Shown in pieces: positions 1 through 5,414 of a DNA stretch of 7,751 bases. A program made the translations under genes and the position numbers. The notes beneath the pieces were generated by a model. That model was not told the DNA's origin and made no database searches. It was given only the letters and a program-made list of their open reading frames with translations. Positions within the stretch are counted from its first letter, which is position 1; every line of letters starts with the position of its first letter. The stretch comes from Candidatus Peribacterales bacterium (GTDB lineage Bacteria; Patescibacteriota; Gracilibacteria; Peribacterales; Peribacteraceae), in contig JAKFXO010000054.1 in NCBI GenBank assembly GCA_021731345.1, positions 1-7,751 of the forward strand. The letters run 5' to 3'.

Positions 1-9
1 GGAAGTGGA

Positions 10-37
10 GGGTAAAGGGGGCTTGGGGGACCTAGGG
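10..37 (+). other. Putative G-quadruplex motif
   Basis: Four guanine tracts lie in a row on the plus strand: GGG at 10-12, GGGGG at 17-21, GGGGG at 25-29 and GGG at 35-37. The loops between them are 4, 3 and 5 bases (TAAA, CTT, ACCTA). This fits the standard G3+N1-7 pattern for an intramolecular G-quadruplex. The last two tracts also form the left arm of the hairpin at 23-66, so the two structures would compete. Folding and any function are inferred. Confidence 0.45.
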
Positions 38-66
38 AACCCCGCCGAGGTTCCCTGGTCCCCCAA
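23..66. repeat. Strong GC-rich imperfect palindrome (hairpin)
   Basis: The left arm (23-41) pairs with the right arm (49-66) over 18 base pairs, interrupted only by one bulged T at 33. The apical loop is seven bases (42-48, CCGCCGA). Neither strand has a T run after the stem, so it is not a classical rho-independent terminator. It lies about 95 bases beyond the purN stop and could mark the 3' end of that operon by blocking exonucleases. It could also be a dispersed palindromic repeat of the REP type. The rest of 1-160 holds no convincing gene, only a short A/T palindrome at 105-123. Confidence 0.7.
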
Positions 67-160
67 AGAAGAATCGAATAACAATAGCAGTGATCGTCTT
101 TGGTTTTTTTGTGCGTCAAAAAAGTGGAAGAGAAATCCATACGCTAGTTCGACCACGCAA

Positions 161-748
161 TTACGGAAGTTTCAGTTCACCGCTCTCTATCATCTGTAGT
201 GCTTTCGGGTACCAGAGACATTCCAGCGCTTGCACTCGCTCTTTCAGTGCTTCCACCGTGTCATTCGGAAGTACGGGGCAAGATTTCTGTAGCAAGATTT
301 TTCCGGTATCCATGCCTTCATCAATGAGATGAATCGTCATGCCCGACTCCGTGTCTTGTGCAGCCATCACTGCGTCATGAGCATGAGCACCTTTGTGCTT
401 CGGCAGTAGTGACGGATGAACGTTGATGATGCGGTTCTTCCATTCGTTCACAAAGCCTGGACTCAGCATCCACATCCAACCCATACATGTGACGATCACT
501 TTTTCTTTACCCGCAAGCTTTTGAATGGCTGCAGATACGCGCTTATCGTACTCCGCTCGCGGTTCATCTTTTGTCATCGGTACAATCTCCACAGGTACGC
601 CGAAAGCTTTGGCTCGCGTGACGCAGCCACGATCTTCTTTGTCCGCCACCAGTCCCAGACACTCTGCTTTCAGTTCGCCTTTTTTCATGCTCTCAAATAC
701 AGCTTTCATGACAGTGCCGCGAGACGACGAGAGGACGACAAACTTCAT
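161..748 (-). CDS. purN: Phosphoribosylglycinamide formyltransferase (PurN-type)
   Basis: A 195-residue protein, close to the usual PurN length of about 190-215. PurN transfers the formyl group of 10-formyl-tetrahydrofolate to glycinamide ribonucleotide (GAR), the third step of cytoplasmic de novo purine synthesis. The formyltransferase core is clear: the NVHPSLLP block gives catalytic N109 and H111, and HLIDEGMDTG (140-149) gives the essential aspartate D147. The Rossmann-like start is MKFVVLSSSRGT. The length and absence of a C-terminal domain argue against methionyl-tRNA formyltransferase. In the N-terminal substrate loop, where PurN usually reads G-S/T-N, this protein has G11-T12-V13, so an expected GAR-contacting asparagine is missing. 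The ATG at 748-746 lies 12 bases after the cofE-like stop and has no Shine-Dalgarno sequence. Family assignment is firm; exact substrate is slightly less so. Confidence 0.88.
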   Translation of the reverse strand: MKFVVLSSSRGTVMKAVFESMKKGELKAECLGLVADKEDRGCVTRAKAFGVPVEIVPMTKDEPRAEYDKRVSAAIQKLAGKEKVIVTCMGWMWMLSPGFVNEWKNRIINVHPSLLPKHKGAHAHDAVMAAQDTESGMTIHLIDEGMDTGKILLQKSCPVLPNDTVEALKERVQALECLWYPKALQMIESGELKLP

Positions 749-754
749 ACGAAG

Positions 755-760
755 AGAGTA
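755..760 (-). promoter_or_regulatory. -10-like TANNNT element before purN
   Basis: On the minus strand TACTCT ends six bases before the purN ATG; an overlapping GATACT ends eight bases before it. The bases in between (CTTCGT) contain no Shine-Dalgarno sequence. The element almost abuts the TGA stop of the upstream gene. Its position matches those before four other genes here, suggesting a leaderless start, but no convincing -35 was found. It is the weakest of the set. Confidence 0.3.
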
Positions 761-1510
761 TCAGGCTTTCAGAATTGTGCGGAAGAGATCCTCACTCGCA
801 TCGATGCCGCTGACCCATCCACTGAAATTCGAAGAGGGGATACCGGAGTCGCGAATAATGGCTGCTGGAACAGACTGCGCTGAATTTCCCATGACAGCGT
901 TTGCGGCAGTAGCGAGCTGATCTGCGACTGCTTCCTGTGTCATCCGCATGGTTTTGTGAAACAGATCAGTCTTTCCTACTTCACTTCGAAATGGATCAAT
1001 ACCCGAGCACGCGAGTGCAAAAGCAATGACGCCGAGACGCGCAGGCACGCAGCATGAATCTGAGATGATGACCGGAACGCCGAGTGCTTTTGATAGCTTT
1101 TTTGACGACATCGCAGGATCGACCGGCCAACCGACCGCTGATCCTTTTTCGATGTTCGATTGGTCTGCTCCGGCGTTTGGACACAGGATGCGTCCACTCA
1201 TGCCGCTTGGCTCAAGTGCGGTGAGAAGCACATGTGGCGATACTCCGATGACTCGTCCGTTCATGCGAGTTGTTTCCTGCAGCACGAATTCTGTGAATCG
1301 CGGATCTTGATTGCACTGCACCGAAAGCTGCAATGCTTCTGGTGTTGGAACGATATCTGTCAGTGCAATTCCAGAACCTTCTGTCACAGCGATAACTTTC
1401 GAAGATACGACGAGAATATCGCCTGCTTCAAAAGTAGCATTCTTCAGGACTTCTCCTGCGAGATCGGAGTCACGCGAAAGCAGGGGAGTGTGAACCGGGA
1501 GGATCAACAT
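761..1510 (-). CDS. CofE-like gamma-glutamyl ligase (F420-0:L-glutamate ligase family)
   Basis: A 249-residue protein, essentially the length of stand-alone archaeal CofE. That enzyme uses GTP and divalent metal to add gamma-linked glutamates to coenzyme F420-0. Visible family features are GDILVVSSKVIAVTEG (30-45), the NAGADQSN block (112-119) with acidic D116, VDP (130-132), IISDS (148-152) with D151, and the helix around TMRMTQEAVADQLATAANAVMG (187-208), which closely follows the family pattern. The segment after D151 reads C-C-V-P-A-R where CofE usually has F-G-R-P-W-R, so the acceptor site may have changed. F420 itself is unexpected in this kind of bacterium. The gene lies between a membrane protein gene and purN, 15 and 12 bases away, which makes a folate-like acceptor possible. 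The family is well supported; the substrate is unknown. Stop is TGA. Confidence 0.82.
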   Translation of the reverse strand: MLILPVHTPLLSRDSDLAGEVLKNATFEAGDILVVSSKVIAVTEGSGIALTDIVPTPEALQLSVQCNQDPRFTEFVLQETTRMNGRVIGVSPHVLLTALEPSGMSGRILCPNAGADQSNIEKGSAVGWPVDPAMSSKKLSKALGVPVIISDSCCVPARLGVIAFALACSGIDPFRSEVGKTDLFHKTMRMTQEAVADQLATAANAVMGNSAQSVPAAIIRDSGIPSSNFSGWVSGIDASEDLFRTILKA

Positions 1511-1516
1511 GGCTCG

Positions 1517-1522
1517 AGTATA
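1517..1522 (-). promoter_or_regulatory. -10-like TATACT element before the cofE-like gene
   Basis: TATACT (minus strand), one base off the TATAAT consensus, ends six bases before the ATG at 1510. Transcription would begin at or next to the ATG, giving a leaderless mRNA. The element sits in the 15-base gap after the TAA stop of the upstream gene. No good -35 appears 16-18 bases further up, so a promoter here would be weak, or the hexamer may matter for another reason. Confidence 0.4.
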
Positions 1523-1525
1523 CCT

Positions 1526-2209
1526 TTAGTCGGTCTGTCCCCAGAGCGGAACAAGCGTCTGTTTCTGTACGAGGACGACTTTGTTCGTGACTCCAAGCGA
1601 CGAGAGATCGATAGTTTTCAGATCAACGGCAGCCGTACTCGTTGACGTAGAGTCAAAGAAAACAGCGTTTGGTGCTGATGGCATGAGGAGCTTGATTCCT
1701 GCCTTACCTGGGAGCGTCCAGCGTGAGAAACCGAAGACTGGAATATCCTGTTTTACATCTGCCAAATTAGCACCCGTTACTTCCGTACGTGTCCACGTGG
1801 AAGGAAGATTGATACCGATTGTTTCACTGGATTGATTGGTGATCGAAACGTAGCCCGCATTTTCTTTGCGTGCGAAAAGCACAGACATGGAAAGCGGCGC
1901 TGTGTGCTCGAGTCCGATGGTGACTGGCATTGTGTCCTCCGCAGCACTCTGGCGTGTCGCGAACGTATTTCTCTCGATGACACCAAGCAGAAGCATCACG
2001 CAGATAGCGGAACCTGCGATGATGAGATGCATGCCAAGGTGCATGCTGCGTGCAGGTTTTTTTGCGACTGCAACAGGAAGTGTCTTGATGGCAGGTGCTT
2101 TTGAGAAGGTGGTCTTTGTCATCTTCGGACTTTTTACCGAAACAGCCGGCTTGCGGCTGGTGACAATCTTCTTGGAACGAGATTTGGCGAGAGGCTTTTT
2201 GGAGGGCAT
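1526..2209 (-). CDS. Single-pass membrane-anchored protein of unknown function
   Basis: I do not recognise this 227-residue protein. Residues 1-56 are very rich in lysine, serine, alanine and proline, are probably disordered, and carry a strong positive charge. Residues 57-79 form one clear hydrophobic segment (LIIAGSAICVMLLLG core). By the positive-inside rule the basic tail stays in the cytoplasm and residues 80-227 lie outside. The outer part is cysteine-free, rich in Ser/Thr/Val and in alternating hydrophobic stretches, consistent with a small beta-sandwich domain. No catalytic motif is visible. The cytoplasmic tail resembles low-complexity Lys/Ala tails that contact nucleic acid or the membrane surface, but that is speculation. 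It is the first gene of the minus-strand group that continues into the cofE-like gene and purN. Stop is TAA. Confidence 0.72.
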   Translation of the reverse strand: MPSKKPLAKSRSKKIVTSRKPAVSVKSPKMTKTTFSKAPAIKTLPVAVAKKPARSMHLGMHLIIAGSAICVMLLLGVIERNTFATRQSAAEDTMPVTIGLEHTAPLSMSVLFARKENAGYVSITNQSSETIGINLPSTWTRTEVTGANLADVKQDIPVFGFSRWTLPGKAGIKLLMPSAPNAVFFDSTSTSTAAVDLKTIDLSSLGVTNKVVLVQKQTLVPLWGQTD

Positions 2210-2216
2210 GGATCGT

Positions 2217-2244
2217 ATCCTAGCGCTTCCTGATCAGACGTCAC
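2217..2244 (-). promoter_or_regulatory. Probable promoter for the membrane protein-cofE-purN group
   Basis: Reading the minus strand, GTGACG (2244-2239, four of six matches to TTGACA) is followed by a 16-base spacer and TAGGAT (2222-2217). Seven bases separate TAGGAT from the ATG at 2209, so transcription should begin at or near the ATG. The AGGA inside the -10 could instead be read as a weak Shine-Dalgarno eight bases from the ATG; the two readings share the same bases. Confidence 0.5.
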
Positions 2245-2313
2245 CTTGATGTGCTTGCTCTTCCACTCACTCAAGTATGCATTGATAGAAGGACAAACTG
2301 GTGTCCTAACTGG

Positions 2314-2342
2314 CTGACGAAAAAACGACTTTTTGGTACAAT
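2314..2342 (+). promoter_or_regulatory. Probable leaderless promoter for the zinc-ribbon gene
   Basis: CTGACG (2314-2319, four of six matches to TTGACA) and TACAAT (2337-2342, five of six matches to TATAAT) are separated by an ideal 17 bases. Seven bases after the -10 comes ATG at 2350, where transcription should start. No Shine-Dalgarno sequence precedes the ATG. It is the best promoter match in the window and shares the TGACG core of the -35 with the divergent promoter at 2217-2244. Confidence 0.6.
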
Positions 2343-2349
2343 AGAGTCG

Positions 2350-2706
2350 ATGGATTTCAACCCGCATTCACTCCACCAGATTCTCACTCGCATCCGCGAA
2401 CAAATGCGCTGCCCACAATGCGGCACACGCGTTCCTGTGGATTTCCCAGCTATCAAGTTGGCAGGGGACAGTTTCATGCTTCTTCAGCTCAAGTGTGAAA
2501 GCTGCACCGCGTTCATCGTTCTTCATGTGAATCTTGCTGAGCAGGCTCAGGCACAAGAGCTCACTGATGAACAGAACGCACTCCTCAATGCATCGTCCAC
2601 TCTCACGCTCAGTGAAGACGAGATGAAGACACTGCGTAGTGCGCTCGGTGCGTACGATGGATCATTCCAAAATCTCTTCAAAGAGTTTGGAGCAAAGCAA
2701 GCTTAG
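2350..2706 (+). CDS. Small zinc-ribbon protein of unknown function
   Basis: A 118-residue protein with two CxxC pairs, C21-P-Q-C24 and C49-E-S-C52, spaced as in a four-cysteine zinc ribbon. Residues 1-20 look helical, 25-48 are beta-like (the ribbon body), and 65-118 are acidic and helical, including an EDEMKTLRSAL segment. Such folds often bind nucleic acid or join protein complexes; nothing here fixes the role. An in-frame ATG lies upstream at 2251, but I chose 2350 because the promoter at 2314-2342 lies between them, transcription should start at 2350, and the extra upstream residues do not resemble a conserved domain. The TAG stop overlaps the TAA stop of the convergent glycosyltransferase gene. 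Confidence 0.75.
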   Translation: MDFNPHSLHQILTRIREQMRCPQCGTRVPVDFPAIKLAGDSFMLLQLKCESCTAFIVLHVNLAEQAQAQELTDEQNALLNASSTLTLSEDEMKTLRSALGAYDGSFQNLFKEFGAKQA

Positions 2707-5201
2707 TTCGCGTCATTGATTGTGAGCAGGCGCTCTTTTATGCGAGCTCCTATGCTCTCTTTTGAATATGCAGTCTTCATAAGTTCGGACGCTCTCGCTG
2801 CTTTTTCGGATACATCGGCAGGATCACAAACGACATGTTTCATGAGAGCAGCAGCCGTCATCGTATCTGGTTCTGCCCACATCTCTCCCGCGGCGTAGGG
2901 TCCTGCATCTTTCTTCAGTGTCTCAAGTTCGTACGACACAGGGAAGCCCGTCGATGTGTTCACAAAATCCGTACTTCCTCCGTAATCAGTGGCGATCACC
3001 GGAACGCCAAGCGCCATCGATTCTGCGATGAGAAGACCAAATCCTTCCGAGCGATGCAGTGAGACGAAGCAGTTCGCACACCGAAGAAGCGCGAGCATGT
3101 CTGGGCGCGGAAGATAGTCGGTATGTAGGCGAATATTCTGATGAGACTTTGTCATGAGTGACAGCGCCTTGTACTCGCGAGGAAAATCAGCAGAATTTTT
3201 GATAGAGAGAACGAGCATAACGTCTTTCTGTGAACCAAAAGTTTGTATAAAACTTGTGATCAATCCTTCAGGGTTTTTACGCTCGATGCGACTATGCATG
3301 TCGAATGCAAAAAGAAAAATGAATGCGTTTTGTGGAAGTCCAAAGTCACTGCGAGATTTTTCAGATACGGATGAGACATCGACCGGAAGTGGCATGGTGA
3401 CGACCGGGATTTTTACACTTCGTCCGACCGCTTCCGTCGTGAATGAGCTTGGAGCCCATATTTCATTGAACTGATGTTCGAGAAACTGCGCCTCCGCTTC
3501 GGGCAAGTGTGGAAGTTCCCACGGAACGTAACCGATGAGATGTTTTCGTGCGCTGATCGGAATGTTCATAGAAAAGAGCGACTGTTCGATCTCGCGGAGT
3601 CCGCCTCCCACGATCGTCGTGTCGTACGGGAAGTCGAGGACGCGACTATGCTCCTGCTGCTGTCTGCCGGGTGTAGCGAGACTATCGATGTGTGTGAATG
3701 GCATGGTAGTTTTTTCGAGAGCAGCGATGAGACCGCGCATGCCTTCGGCAATGCCGGTGCGTGCTGTCGCACTCGACACAATATTGAGTCCACTGGAGAC
3801 GCCTCCTCCCCCAGGTCGAAACGATACTCTGAGCTTCAGTGCGTACATCGGGTCTCGTCGCGGCTTTAAGCGGTTATACAAGTTTCGTCCGATCATTTTT
3901 CTCACGATATTGCAGAGTGTTTGATACGGCTGAAACGAATGGCGTCTGCGCAGCATTAGTTTCCACGAAGATATTCTCGCGGGTCCTACCACGGTCACAT
4001 GCGGAAGAAGTGACGTCGTAAAGAAAGGATCAAGATCGAGTTCCTTGGTTCGCTCTTTGCAGATCCAATGGCAGAATGCTCCGATGTCAGTGGTAGCGGG
4101 TTTTGTAAATTTTGCCTGTGCTTCCATGGAGAGTCGCCATAGTTCGATGTGTATATTCCACAGAGCCAATGTCTTTCCAAGATGCGTGACAGGGGTCGTG
4201 AGCCACTCGAAAAATGTTCCAGGTCCGACATCGAATGGATTTTCATACCGAGAAATTCCTCCTACTGATTCAAAAATGCGGCGTATTGCAGGGCTGATGA
4301 CAACACCATTTTTGAAATGTCCGAAACCGTAGGGAAGCGGACGAATATCTGCGTACTTGTGAGCGAGAAGTTTTTCTCGGTATTCCTCAAAAAGCTTTTC
4401 CAGAGCTGGGTGATCTTTCAGTGTGAAGCGGTTCTGATGACGAGAGATGATGCCGCTTGCTTCGGGGTCAAAGCCACTGAAATGATAGAAGACCAGAGGG
4501 TCGTTTTCGGCCATCCTGATGCCGTTATTCTCTGTGATCATCCGTTCGTGTAAGTTCCAGTGCGAGACGTTGTATCCACTGTCACGTAGTACCGCCATGG
4601 TCGGTGCAATAGCGGGGATCATATCGAGCCACGCCTGATCTCCGAACATGCATTCTTCAGGTCGAACGAACGAATATTTTTCCAGTCGCTCTGCCATCCA
4701 TGAAAGGATGTCCGATGTTTCATCGCACGTGCGGCAGGCGAAAAATCCTCCATTGAAGATTCCCGCTGTGAGGAAATCTCTATCACTCGGAAAATATCCG
4801 TCTTCGGGAATCGGCTCTAGAAAACTCGGTGTGAGTACAATGGAATGCGTGTCCAAAAGTTTTTCGGCTGCTTTGAGTGAGCCTGTGATATAGAGATCAG
4901 AATCTAAGAACGCCAATTTTTCTGAACCATGCTTTTCCTGCAAGTATCTGAGGAAATGTGGACGCAAGGACATGCTGAACTCATACGCGTTATAGAGCAT
5001 ATTAAGCCCGCCAAGGCGTGGTACACCTAGGTCTTCCGGTCGCACCACAGTGAATGGGTCACGACTCGTATCAGCCTTACACTCAGGATCGTCTAAGAGA
5101 AGGAGGAACATCCGTCCATCAGGATTATGCTGCCTATAGGACTCCATCATCGTTCGTGCATGAGCGAGGAAGTTGACGGTGTTGATGGCGCAAATGTCCA
5201 T
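2703..5201 (-). CDS. Bifunctional glycosyltransferase (GT-A domain plus GT4-type GT-B domain)
   Basis: An 832-residue protein with two sugar-transfer modules, probably acting in the cytoplasm or at the inner membrane face in surface polysaccharide assembly. Residues 1-290 are a GT-A domain: the metal- and nucleotide-binding DSD (100-102), IFNGGFF (148-154), FGDQAWLDMIP (186-196), HWNLHER (214-220) and VFYHFSGF (237-244). Residues 300-460 form a linker with an Arg/Lys-rich stretch at about 413-449 that could touch the membrane. Residues 465-832 are a GT-B domain: GYVPWELP (557-564), ERKNPEG (640-646), and SLHRSEGFGLLIAESMALG (714-732), which holds the E719-x7-E727 pair of GT4 enzymes, then GPYAAGEMWAEPD (767-779). 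Donor and acceptor are unknown. A GTG at 5246 would add 15 residues, but the family begins near MDICAINTVNF and a -10-like hexamer sits six bases before ATG 5201. Confidence 0.87.
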   Translation of the reverse strand: MDICAINTVNFLAHARTMMESYRQHNPDGRMFLLLLDDPECKADTSRDPFTVVRPEDLGVPRLGGLNMLYNAYEFSMSLRPHFLRYLQEKHGSEKLAFLDSDLYITGSLKAAEKLLDTHSIVLTPSFLEPIPEDGYFPSDRDFLTAGIFNGGFFACRTCDETSDILSWMAERLEKYSFVRPEECMFGDQAWLDMIPAIAPTMAVLRDSGYNVSHWNLHERMITENNGIRMAENDPLVFYHFSGFDPEASGIISRHQNRFTLKDHPALEKLFEEYREKLLAHKYADIRPLPYGFGHFKNGVVISPAIRRIFESVGGISRYENPFDVGPGTFFEWLTTPVTHLGKTLALWNIHIELWRLSMEAQAKFTKPATTDIGAFCHWICKERTKELDLDPFFTTSLLPHVTVVGPARISSWKLMLRRRHSFQPYQTLCNIVRKMIGRNLYNRLKPRRDPMYALKLRVSFRPGGGGVSSGLNIVSSATARTGIAEGMRGLIAALEKTTMPFTHIDSLATPGRQQQEHSRVLDFPYDTTIVGGGLREIEQSLFSMNIPISARKHLIGYVPWELPHLPEAEAQFLEHQFNEIWAPSSFTTEAVGRSVKIPVVTMPLPVDVSSVSEKSRSDFGLPQNAFIFLFAFDMHSRIERKNPEGLITSFIQTFGSQKDVMLVLSIKNSADFPREYKALSLMTKSHQNIRLHTDYLPRPDMLALLRCANCFVSLHRSEGFGLLIAESMALGVPVIATDYGGSTDFVNTSTGFPVSYELETLKKDAGPYAAGEMWAEPDTMTAAALMKHVVCDPADVSEKAARASELMKTAYSKESIGARIKERLLTINDAN

Positions 5202-5207
5202 GCGGAG

Positions 5208-5213
5208 AGAATA
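5208..5213 (-). promoter_or_regulatory. -10-like TATTCT element before the glycosyltransferase gene
   Basis: On the minus strand TATTCT ends six bases before ATG 5201, the same geometry as at the other non-rpoC genes. No convincing -35 lies 16-18 bases upstream. The alternative GTG start at 5246 has no TANNNT at 6-8 bases, so the element helps decide the start at 5201. Confidence 0.35.
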
Positions 5214-5275
5214 GACGAAAGCAGCGGAACCGAGGAATCGGATCACGCTTTTTTATGGAATATGAAATTTCACAC

Positions 5276-5303
5276 TTGCACACATCGTTTTTTTGGCTAA
5301 GAT
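5276..5303 (+). promoter_or_regulatory. Possible rpoC promoter and start of its leader
   Basis: TTGCAC (5276-5281), a 16-base spacer and TAAGAT (5298-5303) form a plausible promoter with a start near 5310. That would leave a leader of about 105 bases before the chosen rpoC ATG at 5415. A second -10-like hexamer, TAAAAT (5374-5379), without a good -35, would give a leader of about 30 bases. The last bases before 5415 are pyrimidine-rich with no Shine-Dalgarno sequence. The 213-base gap 5202-5414 is shared with the divergent glycosyltransferase gene and shows no other gene. Confidence 0.4.
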
Positions 5304-5414
5304 ATGGCCATCATCGGAGTGCCACCAGAGATTCAGACGATCTCACCGGAAGGCGCTTCGCTGCTTCATGCGCTAAAATTTGGCACATTCGGCAGAATTT
5401 TTCTCCCCTCTTCT

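Noticed and set aside
23..66. Integron attC site, suggested by a hairpin with an extrahelical base
   Set aside because: The outer RYYYAAC/GTTRRRY boxes are absent and no integron integrase or cassette array is present.
105..123. A/T palindrome after purN as a rho-independent terminator
   Set aside because: The stem is seven bases, nearly all A-T pairs, and is not followed by a separate T run on the minus strand; too weak to call.
5..199. Open frame of 64 codons on the plus strand at the left edge
   Set aside because: It runs through the hairpin and the purN 3' end, has no domain, and its composition follows the palindrome rather than a protein.
2251..2349. Upstream ATG at 2251 for the zinc-ribbon gene
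   Set aside because: A good promoter (2314-2342) lies inside this stretch and would start transcription at 2350; the extra residues look like translated intergenic DNA.
2724..2739. GAGC-loop-GCTC followed by TTTT as a terminator for the zinc-ribbon gene
   Set aside because: Only a four-pair stem and four T residues, inside the opposing coding sequence; expected by chance.
161..5201. Alternative genetic code with UGA read as glycine or tryptophan
   Set aside because: The cofE-like gene ends in TGA at the expected family length, and no in-frame TGA appears in the conserved parts of rpoC or the glycosyltransferase gene.
5304..5414. N-terminal extension of RpoC from the in-frame ATG at 5304
   Set aside because: The added 37 residues do not resemble RpoC N-termini, use codons uncommon in the rest of the gene, and the ATG directly abuts a -10-like TAAGAT, so it would lie upstream of the expected transcription start.
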